From: Phoebastria nigripes
Taxonomy: Eukaryota > Chordata > Aves > Procellariiformes > Diomedeidae
Length of the DNA: 64,000 bases
Assembly (NCBI GenBank): GCA_035582835.1
Contig: JAYKAV010003100.1
Span: 406,449-470,448 of the forward strand
Direction: 5' to 3'
Shown: piece after piece, positions 12,588 through 24,501 of the stretch
Numbering within the stretch: position 1 is the stretch's first letter
Layout: each line of letters begins with the position of its first letter
Position numbers and translations under genes: made by a program
Notes under the pieces: generated by a model
What the model was told of the DNA's origin: nothing
The model's input: only the letters and a program-made list of their open reading frames with translations
The model's database searches: none

Positions 12588-12944
12588 GTATGGTTGGGGT
12601 TTTTTGGGGGTTTTTGTCCACCTTCCTCAAGGCTGAAAAAGGGGCGGGACTACATGTAATTAAAAAAAAAAAANGGGGTGTTTTACTGATCAGGAGGTAT
12701 AATATATTTTGTTAGGCAATTTGCACCCTAACTCTTGGTACAAATGTATAAATATCAGTTATCAAACAATGACAGAAGAATCTTTGGAGACAAAACTGCT
12801 CTTCTTTGCTATGGCATGGAAATAACAGTGGGTTTAGTCCACGGAGTCTCTGTGTTTACTTTAACAGTGCCAGTCTAATATAGTTGCCAACAGAGTTCCT
12901 CTATTTGTTTTGATTGGGGGGGGGCTTAGAATTCTTGCTTATTC

Positions 12945-12979
12945 AGCAAAAGCTAAGACTAAAGCAAAAGCTAAGACTA
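12945..12979. repeat. 18-bp tandem duplication
   Basis: The unit AGCAAAAGCTAAGACTAA occurs twice head to tail (12945-12962, then 12963-12979). The copies are identical over 17 bases, which suggests a recent slippage duplication in intronic DNA. Confidence 0.9.
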
Positions 12980-14988
12980 CCTCTGTTTTCACCACCGTGA
13001 CAGAATACTCTTGTATTTCTGGCAGAAGCCTCCTTCCTAGCTGGTGGTATTTGTTATAATTCAGTTAAAAATATTGCAGTTGGAGTTGATTTGAAGATGA
13101 AGACATCTATGAAGTGTTTGGCCCAATGAGTTACACAGGTAGCAAATTTCTTTGAAGTGTATTTTAAGAAAGAATTCTTACCCCTTAGGGAAAAATCATG
13201 CTGACTTGAAGACCAGTTTTGTCTCTGTTTGCTCGGTGCAAAAAACAAAATAAAATGCAATAGCTTAGACATTTACGATTGGGGCATATACTCCCCTGGG
13301 AAATATGAGAAAATGTGGTAGGTTTTTGCATGATATTATTAAACATAGACAGAAAAACATAGTATTAACTATATTGCTTTTTGCTTACAGACTTAATTTT
13401 CTGAGACTTAGGTGAAATTCTAATGATGCTTAATATCTATATGTATATTTTTTGAAGATTCTGTGTCTTGTCTGCAGCATCTGAGTGCAACAAGCGTTAA
13501 TTTTGAATTATTTTCATAGTACTGTTCCACAGATAGATTTGATATTGAGAACTGAAATACCATTCCTGTCTGCATGACTGCAATACATAGCAAAGATTTT
13601 TTTCAGAACATTTGAAAACAACTACAACAAGAAATGTTTCAAATTTTTGAGGATAGAAGTATCCAACTGTTAATAACCAAAATGTTGTCACTGTAGATTC
13701 CTGCCAACATATACCTTTTAATCTGTCACAGTCAGTGTTACAATCTACACTACCTACATCTAGGTAGTAATGAACATGTTGGCTTCCAGCATTCCATATC
13801 CAAATCCAATATCCAAAATAAGTTTAAGATAGACATTTGGAAGGAGGGAGAGGTAGCCAATGGGCTTAGAGGACTAACAGGGGAGACATGGAGTCTTTTC
13901 ACTTGTAGGACATTACTGCGAATTCAGATCAGTGGTGACTGAAAGGCATTACCATTAGGTGGCTCTTTAGTGTGAACAAAGCAGTGGTTTTGATCTGCTT
14001 CCAAGAGAGCAGGTGCCCACAGCTCACCACCCTTTATTGTGGCTGGCACCCTTCTTTGTCTTAACCCGAACAGAAGTGATAGTGGTATGGAAAATGAACT
14101 TAACGACCTCCTCCTTGGTAACAATGCTCCCTCAAAGTCAAGAGAGGAGAGATGCCTGTTGCTGGTGGTATGCTGCAGACCGAGCACTCCAGTGTCCAGG
14201 TTCCTGAACGTGGCTCAGTCTTATGCATCAGACTCGCTCATTTGAAATGGAAAACATTCACGAGCTGACTACAGCCTGTGCTGGAATGTGTTAACTTTAG
14301 TTACTTTTGGCAAGAGCTCTACATTCAGAATCAAAGGCAGGATTTTCCCTGAAAGCATTGAAAGTATGTCTACTCATGGCAATGAAAGGGGTTTTTTTAC
14401 ATCCCTTCCCCCATGACAGGGGAGGTGGGTGAACTACTGTGGAAGGGAATGGTGCCAGGAGGAAAACTTACCTTGGGCATTTTGAGTTCCTCCCCTCCTG
14501 GTGGTTCAGAGCAGTGGTAAACTAGTGGTTTCAAATAGGAGAGCTGGCTCAAGTATGAAGGTTAGTGTAGGTCANGCCTTTTCTGGCCTCCTGTCCCACT
14601 GCTGTGTGTATGAGATAAAAAACAGAAACAATGAGAATTCCGGCTTGGTTACCTCTGTGCCCACCCAGTGTGGGTGTTTAGAGGGGCAATGTTGCAATGC
14701 AACTCATCCTTTGATGGACAGGCAACTCAGCTCTGTCTAGTACTGTGTTTTACTTCTTCACCTGCAGAAGAGTCTTTTTGCAGCTGCTAGGAGCTGGTTC
14801 ACATCATTGTTATTCAGTACAGCTATAGTAATTTTATGTCATTGGGCCATTTTGAAGTCCCAACTCTGTAAAGTGTAGGGTACAATGCACAAAAATGCTA
14901 GGTAAATAATATCTAGTTACCAAATTCGAACATCTTGGTCAGAAAAGGTAGTCAGGTTTTGAAACGAAGGTGCAGAATTACAGCCTTA

Positions 14989-16712
14989 TCATAGAATCAT
15001 AGAATCATTAAGGTTGGAAAAGACCTCTAAGATCATCGAGTCCAACCATCAATCCAACACCTCCATGCCCACTAAACCATGTCCCTAAGCGCCTCATCTA
15101 CACGTCTTTTAAATACTTCCAGGGATGGTGACTCCACCACTTCCCTGGGCAGCCTCTTCCAATGCTTAACCACTCTTTCAGTAAAGAAATTTTTCCTAAT
15201 GTCCAATCTAAACCTCCCCTGGCGCAACTTGAGGCCATTTCCTCTCGTCCTATCGCTAGTTGCTTGGGAGAAGAGACCAACACCCACCTCATTCCAACGT
15301 CCTTTCAGGTAGTTGTNNNNNNNNNNNNNNNNNNNNNNNNNNNNNNNNNNNNNNNNNNNNNNNNNNNNNNNNNNNNNNNNNNNNNNNNNNNNNNNNNNNN
15401 NNNNNNNNNNNNNNNNNNNNNNNNNNNNNNNNNNNNNNNNNNNNNNNNNNNNNNNNNNNNNNNNNNNNNNNNNNNNNNNNNNNNNNNNNNNNNNNNNNNN
15501 NNNNNNNNNNNNNNNNNNNNNNNNNNNNNNNNNNNNNNNNNNNNNNNNNNNNNNNNNNNNNNNNNNNNNNNNNNNNNNNNNNNNNNNNNNNNNNNNNNNN
15601 NNNNNNNNNNNNNNNNNNNNNNNNNNNNNNNNNNNNNNNNNNNNNNNNNNNNNNNNNNNNNNNNNNNNNNNNNNNNNNNNNNNNNNNNNNNNNNNNNNNN
15701 NNNNNNNNNNNNNNNNNNNNNNNNNNNNNNNNNNNNNNNNNNNNNNNNNNNNNNNNNNNNNNNNNNNNNNNNNNNNNNNNNNNNNNNNNNNNNNNNNNNN
15801 NNNNNNNNNNNNNNNNNNNNNNNNNNNNNNNNNNNNNNNNNNNNNNNNNNNNNNNNNNNNNNNNNNNNNNNNNNNNNNNNNNNNNNNNNNNNNNNNNNNN
15901 NNNNNNNNNNNNNNNNNNNNNNNNNNNNNNNNNNNNNNNNNNNNNNNNNNNNNNNNNNNNNNNNNNNNNNNNNNNNNNNNNNNNNNNNNNNNNNNNNNNN
16001 NNNNNNNNNNNNNNNNTGTCGAAGGCTTTACTGAAGTCCAGGTAGACCACATCCACAGCCTTTCCCTCATCCACTAGGCGGGTCGCCTGGTCATAGAAGG
16101 AGATCAGGTTGGTCAAGCAGGACCTGCCTTTCATGAACCCNTGCTGGCTGGGCCTGATCCCCTGGTTGTCCCGCACATGCCTTGCGAGCACCCCCAAGAT
16201 GAACTGCTCCAGAATCTTCCCCGGCACTCAGGTCAGGCTGACAGGCCTGTAGTTCCCCGGGTCCTCCTTCCGGCCCTTCTTGTAGATGGGCGTCACATTG
16301 GCAAGCCTCCAGTCNTCCAGGACCTCCCCCGTTAACCAGGACTGCTGATAAATGATGGAGAGTGGCTTGGCAAGCTCCTNCGCCAGCTCCCTCAGCACTC
16401 TTGGTTGGATCCCATCCAGCCCCATGGACTTGTGAGCGTCCAAGTGGTGTAGCAGGTTGTTCACTGCTTCCTCCTGGATTACGGGGGGTTTATCCTGCTC
16501 GCTGTCCCCGTCTTCCAGCTCAGGGGGCTGAATACCCTGAGGATAACTGGTCTGACTATTAAAGACTGAGGCAAAGAAGGCATTAAGTACCTCAGCCTTT
16601 TCCTCATCCTCGGTGGCAACGTTCCCCCCCGCATCCAATAAAGGATGGAGGTTCTCCTTGGCTCTCTTTTTGTCGTTAATGTATTTGTAAAAACATTTTT
16701 TGTTTATGCAGA
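14989..16712 (-). mobile_element. CR1 LINE, antisense, less-diverged copy with assembly gap
   Basis: Read on the - strand, this CR1 starts near 16712 with the ORF2 linker (KCFYKYINDKKRAKENLHPL) and runs through the RT region: YKKGRKEDPGNYRPVSLT, then MPGKILEQFILG, then [13 protein letters not shown] just before the gap. A gap of 700 N (15317-16016) follows. The element resumes in the ORF2 C-terminal tail ([20 protein letters not shown] and [14 protein letters not shown], 15072-15250) and ends with the terminal repeat ATAGAATCATAGAATCAT at about 14993-15010. The RT palm motif containing YADD would fall inside the gap. Apart from a few N and a stop at 16227-16229, the frame is well kept, so this is a younger copy than the one at 9834. 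Open frames drawn across the N run are not evidence of protein. Confidence 0.95.
15317..16016. other. Assembly gap, 700 N
   Basis: This is a run of 700 unknown bases inside the CR1 at 14989-16712. The round length suggests an estimated or placeholder gap, and the repeat on both sides explains why assembly failed here. Confidence 0.98.
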
Positions 16713-17107
16713 AGCCAGTCCAAGATCTCACCTGTAACAGGTGACTCTAGAGCCGTGCAGGTGATATAGAAACTACCCCAAAGTGGCTCAGCACTAGAGC
16801 AGAATAATATCGTCTCTATGCTCCCACTGTGAAGTGTCTCTCACACCATGAAGGCTTCTAGAAAATATTTATTTGCATGCTAATGGTGGGTTTGTAATCT
16901 ATTCAAAAGGGGCTAATAGTTCTCTCAACTTTATGACTTTTTCTTTGTTGTGCAAAACACCCCNTTACATTATGATGCAAATGATAGATCCTGGGTTTTA
17001 ACCTCTGAAGCTACTTCATCTGGGTGCTTGGAGTTTTTATTGTCCTTAACTGAGCTGCACTTCCAGGCTATTTAGGGCAGGATTTTTCAGGCTGGGTTTA
17101 ATTAAGG

Positions 17108-17331
17108 AAAAAACAACAACAACAACAACAAAAAACCCACAAAAACAAGCAAACAAACAAAAAAACCCAAAAAAACCCACCAAAAAACCAACCCCCCAAA
17201 ACCCAGCAACCCCCCCCAAACAACAAAAAAACCACCAAAACAAAATACCCCTCAAACAAAAACAAAAACAAATCCCCCAAACGCCCCCAAAACAACAACC
17301 CCACACGCACACACCCCCAAAAAACCCCAAA
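17108..17331. repeat. A/C-only low-complexity tract, 224 bp
   Basis: The + strand is almost entirely A and C, with fewer than about ten G or T. It begins with CAA repeats and moves into mixed runs of C (up to eight) and A (up to seven). The - strand is correspondingly a G/T tract with many runs of 3-8 G. Frames such as 17046-17330 on the - strand (Gly/Phe/Val/Cys-rich) are translation of this tract, not genes. Confidence 0.92.
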
Positions 17332-18344
17332 GTCGGCCTGATTTTTTTACCATATTATAGCATTGCAAGTGGTTGACTCCCATTGACTTGAATAATACCA
17401 ATATAAGAGGCAGAGACTCAGGGTCTGTATGACATAAACCATTTTTGTTATCAGATAACTGACGTGGTAGCAGAAAAAGCACATGATCATAGCTGAAACC
17501 TGCAAAAGGCTCATTATCTGGGCCTTGAAGTCTGATGTTTGTGTGCAAGCCAGTGTGAATTTTTTCCTATGTTATGCTTCCTGGTTTATCTACTCTTGCT
17601 TAAAATATGTTTAGATGATCATTTCAGTTGAAATGATCCAATTTCAATTTCCGTTTCTCTTCAGAACATTGCAGCACAACCCCATAAATTTTGATGGTTC
17701 ATTTTTGCTTTTGTTGAATTAAAAATTGAAATACTGAGACGACTTGGGAGTCTAAATCTCATTTTCACCCTATTTTGGAAAAAGAAAATTGTTTTCTCTG
17801 TGAATGAACACATTTGAATGAGCTAAGCCATGCATTTCCATCTTTGATGGCAAGATCCTTGCTTCTTTACCATCACTACTGTTCACAGTTCCTAATTCCT
17901 TTTAAGGGCATCCACCCTCATGGACTGCTTCAGCTCCTAAGGGAACCAGTTAAAAAACTTGATTATGTGGTCATTGTAGAGTGGCTTTAGGAGGTAACAC
18001 TTCTTTGACCAATATTGCCTTGACTGACTGTTATTCGTCCAGTCTCACCTGAAGGGGTATAATCAGGTCCATGCTGTTGTCCTGCTGCAATGCAAAATAA
18101 ATTTGCTTTGCTCATGCCACTGCCTGACTTTACAATAGACAAACCATGTAACACATAATCAGCTGCTGTGTCTAAGTGCAGTAGGTGAGATTGAGATCTG
18201 AGGGGCAGTGACAAATGACTAGCACAGTGACTTTTTGACATGTTGTGACATTATCACTAGTGGTCACTGATCAGCTGCTGCTTTTTCACAGTATCAGGAC
18301 TGCATNTAACCAGGCGTTAAACCTCTATTCAAAATTATGAATCC

Positions 18345-19165
18345 AGATCTCAGCAGGCTGGAGAAGTGTGCCAGCTGAAACTTCTTCAAGTTCAACAAAG
18401 CAAATGCAAAGTCCTGCAACTGATAACAGATCAACACCTTGCAACAGTGCAGACTGGGTGATGACTGCATAGAAAACAGCTTTGAAGAAAAGGACTTAAA
18501 GGTCCTAGGGGACAAGTCGAACATGAGTCATAATGTGCTTTTGTCTTGATGAAGGCTAGCTGCGTACTGGGCTGTGTTAGTAAGTGCGTAGGAAGCAGTT
18601 TGAGGGGAGCAATTTTTCCCCTCTCTTCTGCACTCAAGACATTGCCTCTGGAGTACTGTGTCCAGTTTGGGGCTCTTCAGTACAAAAAAAGTCATTGATA
18701 AACTGGAGGGACACCAGTGGAGAATGACAAAGATGATTAGGAGACTGGAGCATGCAACACACGGAGAGGCTCAGAGAGCTGGTTTGGAGTCTGAAAAAGA
18801 GATGGCTAAAGGGGAGCCTGGTTACTGTCTTCAACTACTAATAGGGCACTGTGCAGAAGACAGTGCCAGACTCTTTTTGGAGGTGTGGAGTTATAGAATG
18901 AGANGTAATAGACACAAGTGACAGTGAAGGAAATTCTATCTAGATAGAAGGAAATTTGCACAATGAGGTTAGTGAAACACTGGAAGAGATGGTAGAATAT
19001 CCCCGGTTGTAGACACTCAAAAATCCACTAGTCAAGAACCTGCCTTGGTTAGTCATCTAACCTCAAAGTTGGATCTAACTTTGCAGTAAGTCTTGTTCTG
19101 AGCAGAGGCATGGACCAGATGCCCTTCCAAGGTTTCTTCCAACCTAAATTATTCTGTGATTCTAT
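18345..19165 (+). mobile_element. CR1 LINE 3' fragment, sense to ASPH, old
   Basis: This is a diverged CR1 copy in + orientation covering the ORF2 3' third and 3' UTR. Recognisable pieces are AGGCTGGAGAAGTGTGCCAG near 18355, the coding remnant LEYCVQFGALQYKKVIDKLE (18650-18710), and the 3' end CCTTCCAAGGTTTCTTCCAA (about 19123) with terminal ATTCTGTGATTCT at 19152-19164. Multiple indels break the frame, and the 5' start is approximate. Confidence 0.9.
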
Positions 19166-20152
19166 CCTTCATAAAATTGACAGGAACACCAATTCTTCTG
19201 ACAATATCTCCCTTCTACATTGCCTCTTGCCATTGCTTTTAAATCTGGTAATTTTGTTAATTTTTCAAACGATGGAGGTGCTCAAAACTAAGCCACTTTG
19301 AATAAATTGTGTGCATCCCTTTTTGTGCCTAACAAAGGTACAGATCTTTGAAAAGTACCGCTGTTAAAACTTGGCTCTTCCATNCCATAGTGAACACTCA
19401 CCCAGGGTACTTACGTCTGTTCAGTGATCTGCTCTGCCTGAGCAGTACTTGGCAAGCAGAGGGGCTTTAAGTTATGTGGTCTCATCCTTCCTGTTCAGCT
19501 TTAATAGTATAGTTAACCCAGTGTACACTATGGCATTGCAACCTTCCTCTGAAGAAAAATCTTTAGACTCTCTGCTTTGAATGGATTTATGGGACAAGAC
19601 TGTTAACATCCCTGAAATTTTAAGCATGATCAGGGCCTAATTCTGTTCTGATTTTTAGAAAAAGCAGATTGATTTAATGTAATTTATTTTCAAACCATAT
19701 GACNATATTGCTGGTCATTCCCTCAGTTTCCATTACTCATTATGTATGTATCTGATTAGAAAAGGAGAGAAGTTGATTACTACACCAGCGTTATACCTGT
19801 GAGCCTGATGAATGCTCCCTGCTTATGGGACTCAACTCATTAAAAGTACATAACAAATATTGCAAATGTCTGAATGTGTATGTGGGCACGTGTGGGCATA
19901 ACTATGCAGAGTGAGAGGAAACAATCCCTCAGTAATATGAAGGTCCATTAGACTGATCTTTCTGTAGTTTATTTCAATTAAAACTCTGATATTCCAATCT
20001 CTTTATATTAGGTACTGAAATCTTGACTGTGCAATATATACTGTTCAAATAATTCTTCTACATAAAAGGGCATCTTCAGAGCTGATATATAGCTTGCCTG
20101 CTCCACGGCACTTCAGATATTACCCTAAAGCATGTTCTTTTTTGTGTTGCAG

Positions 20153-20303
20153 AACCTGGGAAGAAGGGAAAGTTCTTATTTTTGATGACTCTTTCGAACA
20201 TGAAGTATGGCAGGATGCTGAGAATTATCGCCTGATATTCATTGTGGATGTGTGGCACCCTGAGTTAACAGCACAACAGAGACGCACCCTTCCTGCTATT
20301 TAA
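20153..20303 (+). CDS. ASPH: ASPH terminal coding exon with stop
   Basis: The first base completes the Arg codon from the previous exon. The exon then encodes TWEEGKVLIFDDSFEHEVWQ, DAENYRLIFIVDVWHPELTA and QQRRTLPAI, followed by TAA at 20301-20303. By alignment this is about human residues 709-758, the end of the protein. It carries the second iron-ligand histidine (H725, in SFEHEVW), the aspartate that is not an iron ligand in this unusual two-His enzyme (D721, as I recall it), and R735 (YRLIF), which holds the 2-oxoglutarate tail. All are present. The C terminus LPAI matches the family end, so the stop is genuine. The acceptor is TTTTGTGTTGCAG. The window therefore holds the complete 3' part of ASPH, about 170 residues in four exons. 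Confidence 0.97.
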
Positions 20304-22626
20304 GGGGTTCCCTCTGATGTGCGGAGCAGAGGAGCTTTAATCCCTTTGGAGTATGCAAATAGGATTAATTTATCCAGCATACGAAGAATACAAGTATTGT
20401 GAGGGTTAGAAGAGATAAGGACAACATTCTGCAATCACAGAGGACTTGATTTTAAAAAAAGGAAAAAAAGGAAGGGAAAAAAAAAAAGCCATGTTTTGTT
20501 TCATACTGATACAGCACTGATATGTATTGTTTTTCTGGCTGCAAGTTTGAAAATACAAGTCTTGTCAGCCAAAGAGCAATAGGTCTGGATTTTCAAACTG
20601 AGGAATGTGCAGATGTTTTTGCCATGCCTATATCATATGTACAAAACCAGTCAGCCAGGCACCTGCCCGGCCATGTTCAGGCACAAGATTTGCGATTCTA
20701 CATCTGGGAAATACTTCCCAGGCTTTTATCTGGGAAGCAACATGTAAGATATTTACAAACATATGCACACAACCAACTTCAAAAAATCAGTATGCAGTTG
20801 TAATGTTAGCTGCTTTAGGCATAGAACGTGTCCCTATGTTATCAACTGTAGATAATGTGAATGGTTTATGTGTGTTTTGTAATTTTTTTCTACCTGAGTA
20901 ACTGTATTTTTCTAGTATAATTACGAACAAATCTTCTTTAATCAACCACTATTTTTTAAAAAAACAATATATATATAAGTGCATCTCTAGCTATCAGCAG
21001 AAGGAAAACACTATATATTAACAGATTTCATTTTTGCCAAGTGTGGCCTTCTCTTGCCTTCCTGGAAACGCAAACAGAAACTTGCATAATCAGCTGCTTA
21101 GTGGAGCTTTGTTCTTCTAAAACAAAATAGTTTTCTTAGTTAGGAGGCAACTTTCAGTTCGATAATGTGATTTTGGAAGATGTTGAGCAAATGTGACATC
21201 TGTAGGCTCAGATCTTAAAGTGCTTGACAGTTCTGAGGATTATGTGGTGAACTGCTGTTTCTCCTATTGTTACAAAAGCTTGTGTTGTGATATCNATGTT
21301 CTACCCAGGAAAAGTCTGGGGCACCTCCTTCCAGGGGCTCCTTCTAGGTTGCCCTTGGGTGGTCATTCAGCAGAAAAAAATACATGAAGAATTTCTTGTG
21401 CTTTGGGCAGAAGGACAAGGCCTAACTTCGTTTCCTGCCAGAATGCAGAGCAGACAAAGAGCTTCAGGTTGTTAACTTGTATTAGCTTCTGCTGCCAGCA
21501 TCCTACAGAGTGCTAGAATGCTCCTTTAATTGACCTAATGGTGTTTTCCTTGTCTTGAAATGTATGACATAATGCTGAAGTAGTCTTATCCCGGTACTGT
21601 TTACAGTATGCTCTGTATTTGCCATAGAAAATTTGCTATATGATAAAAAGGCCTATTTTCAAGAAAGAAAACTGGTTGGATATTTAAGCAGATCACTGGT
21701 CTTTTGGGTCTGTACCGTTTAATGGGAGATGGAGGGTGCAGGACCCTCCACTGTTAACTTCGAAGAACACTAACAGGAAAGAGAGGCCTGAGGTTGCCCT
21801 GATGATGTTTATGGCTGGCTGTTATCTACTCGCCTGCAAAACCAGCTGGGTGTGGATAGGTGTGCTAGGATGCTCAGGGCTTGTCAAGAGCAGTGGCATC
21901 GTTGCCGAGGGTTGTGAGAGACAAACACTAAGCAAGGAGACATTGAGGTTACTTAGTGTCCACAGTTTTGGCTTTGTTGTCCAAAAGACACTGAACAGTC
22001 ATGTTGTTTGTTTAACGTTCAGTGGTTTTGTACTGCAGAGACCACATCATGGTACCTAAGTATCGTGACCAGATTGCCATGTTTGCTGAAGCAAAACACA
22101 GATAAGAGCCTTGCATTCCCATAAACTGAATGCTTTTCAGATTTTGTATTTTACTAGGTAATTAAATCTTGTAATGCCATGTAACACGTGGTGATTGCAC
22201 CATAAATTAGTGTAACCAGTTTCTGGAGGTGTGCACTTTAATTTCCTTTTTGACTATTAAACTGATAAACCCTCTCTGATCAAGAGTCAGTTTTAGACAG
22301 CTATGATAATTAGNCTTTAATGTGTTGTCCTTATCAAAAACAACACTGAGACTATACACAATATACAAGAAAGTAACAGCTCTCAGTTAATCGTCATGAA
22401 AGCTGAAAAGGTTTATAAGTTTCACGCTTAAGAAAATATAAAAATACTTGTGGAGAGCTTTAGGAGAATCATGTGCAAAACTGGAAATAAGGTACTCGTT
22501 ATTGTGGGGGGTCATAGTAAAAAAGTTTTTTAAATCTCCTGGAAGTTGTTTAGTCAGAGGCTGTATTTTGTATCTCTGTAAAGTGATCAGGCAGTACAAA
22601 TTATAAACTATTTTGTAATTCTGTAA

Positions 22627-22632
22627 AATAAA
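22627..22632 (+). terminator. ASPH: Candidate poly(A) signal AATAAA (proximal)
   Basis: AATAAA in GTAAAATAAAGACATAG, about 2.3 kb after the ASPH stop. It could give a shorter 3' UTR. Evidence is the hexamer plus its position only. Confidence 0.4.
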
Positions 22633-23099
22633 GACATAGTTTGTAAAGAAGAAATCAAGAACTGTTGAAACCAAAATTTGTGGTTTAGGAATACTTTTAT
22701 TAATGTTGCATTTTAGTTTCTATAGCTCAGAGTAAATACTAAAGGAGTGGTAAAAACTTTGGAGCTTTATTTGTAAAAATCCATGCTGTCCTTCAGATTG
22801 TTTCATTGTTCCTTTGAAGGCTCATACTTTATCTTTTCCGATTGCGATCGGCAAATGGATAAAATTGGTGAATAGATAAAAGTAATCTACCCAAGATGTG
22901 TGTGTGCTGGAGTAGCACTGTTTGTTAAATTGTGTAGTGACATATTAGCCATTTAAAATCTTAAGTGCCTTGAATGTGACAAGGTGTATTATCAATAGCT
23001 CCTGCAACACTGAAGTGAATCTAGTCTGTGCCTGTCTGTCAAGGAGGCATATCTTTTTGTTAGGTACAGTTGCTGGATTAGCTATATACATGGGGGGGG

Positions 23100-23118
23100 A
23101 TATATATATATATATATA
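23100..23118. repeat. (AT)n microsatellite next to G8
   Basis: About nine AT units directly follow a run of eight G (23092-23099), within the inferred ASPH 3' UTR. Confidence 0.92.
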
Positions 23119-23512
23119 GCAAACTACAGAAATTATGCAGTGAATAAGTGGTATATTATTTTAGGTATTCCTGTTTGCCAACCAGTGAAACCATCTTGAA
23201 AAAGTTCTTCAACATTGGAAATGCCAATGGAAGAAGTGAATGGAAATGTTTTTTAAATGGAGAACCATTGCAATTTAAATATTTTTTTTTCTTTAGATTT
23301 ATTCACAGAGGGAAATGACAGAGAAGGGCGATACAGTCTCCTGTTTGTAAGGCAGTACGTACTCATCACGATGTTAGGAGGTCGATTCCTTCCTGCCTGT
23401 AGTTACCTTGCTTGCAAGCACAGAGTCTGTATAAGATCCTACAGTTAAATACAGGCATCATACAGTTATATACAAGGCATCATATGTATTTATTCATGTC
23501 ACAGCTAAAGAA

Positions 23513-23518
23513 AATAAA
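23513..23518 (+). terminator. ASPH: Candidate poly(A) signal AATAAA (middle)
   Basis: AATAAA in AAAGAAAATAAATAATTC, about 3.2 kb after the ASPH stop. Hexamer and position only. Confidence 0.35.
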
Positions 23519-24461
23519 TAATTCTAATCTTCTGCGAGGTTTAATTCTCAAGGACTAGATTTCAGTCATATTTGCACTTCTTGGGCAGAACAAGTCCCAC
23601 TTGCATGAACAGTGATTGGAACAGGTCATCACAAAGATTCAATGGCAGTGGAGGTAAGTGTATTAACAGAGAAAAATTGTAAACCAAAGTATTTCTTCAT
23701 TAATGCTGCAGTATAATAGCCAATGTCTGCCTTTTTTTGTCCGTTTGGTTTTTTACTTTCTGCTTTAAGCAAGTTCTCTGTGACAAATCCAAATGCCTGT
23801 GAGTCTTCGTGAGCCCAGGGAAGGGAAGGGAGCTGTGTCCTGTTTCCAGGAGTTGGCATCCTAGTTTTCTGTAATAGGTTGTANTGCCAGGGGAGGGGGA
23901 ATGGAAGAAATCCCAAAGATAAATGGACTCAGTCGTCTTATTTGTTTAATCTTCCTGCAAGCTTCTGTTTCTTTTTCTGGCTCCTGTGTTGCCTTGCTGG
24001 GACCATCCATGCCTTAAAGGCTCGCTCTCTATCATGGAGGCCAGGCTTTCTATCAATGACATGCTGCTGCAGAAGAAGGTTAGTCTGAATGAGGCTATTC
24101 TGTACAAACACTAGCAGGTAAATCCCAGGTGTGTTGATAGGATCTGGCAGGATGTCCTTTCTGCCCTGTGTGGGCATAAAATGTTGTTGTAGATAAAGGC
24201 AGTGTTTTGTTACTCCATCTGTTAGGGCTGACCGTGTCCAGTTGAACTATATCATCACTTCAGTGTATCACTTATGAATTCAGTGGATGTTCCAGAGGCA
24301 CATTAAAAACTCTTGTGCCCATTATCATCTCATTTTATATATATGGTTTGCACTGCGACCTTTGATATGTTGTTGCCAATCGCTTGTTCTAGTGCATTGT
24401 CAATGTATGGCAATTTAATTGAAGACTAAAGGTGTGTACAGTGGTTGTAACCATTTTAGGA

Positions 24462-24467
24462 AATAAA
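24462..24467 (+). terminator. ASPH: Candidate distal poly(A) signal of ASPH
   Basis: AATAAA in TAGGAAATAAAGTCACTG, with a CA dinucleotide about 15 bases downstream and a long T-rich element at 24495-24512. This is the most complete poly(A) context on the + strand between the ASPH stop and the CLVS1 stop. It faces the - strand signal at 24502-24507. Confidence 0.6.
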
Positions 24468-24501
24468 GTCACTGCACATGCAATTTGATAACGATTTTTC
24501 T

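Larger units (their letters stand above)
12588..20152 (+). other. ASPH: ASPH last intron, 7,565 bp
   Basis: The last intron, phase 2, runs from GTATGG to acceptor TTTTGTGTTGCAG. It carries an antisense CR1 with an assembly gap (14989-16712), an A/C tract (17108-17331) and a sense CR1 (18345-19165). It also has an 18-bp direct duplication at 12945-12979. In the other stretches (12981-14988, 16713-17107, 17332-18344, 19166-20152) I see nothing identifiable. Confidence 0.9.
20304..24485 (+). other. ASPH: ASPH 3' UTR (inferred extent)
   Basis: Non-coding sequence follows the ASPH stop. Candidate poly(A) signals AATAAA occur at 22627, 23513 and 24462. The last has a CA cleavage candidate about 15-20 bases downstream and then a T-rich stretch (TTTTTCTTTTATTTCTTT), the best context of the three. 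The true end, and whether shorter forms are used, cannot be settled from sequence alone. An (AT)n repeat lies at 23100-23118, preceded by G8. No coding sequence is recognisable. Confidence 0.6.

Noticed and set aside
15072..16227. Open frames of 250-330 codons on both strands
   Set aside because: They exist only because 700 N are read as open. The real coding parts at the ends of the - strand frames are CR1 ORF2 remnants.
17046..17330. Gly/Phe/Val/Cys-rich - strand frames resembling a membrane protein
   Set aside because: They are translations of the A/C low-complexity tract.
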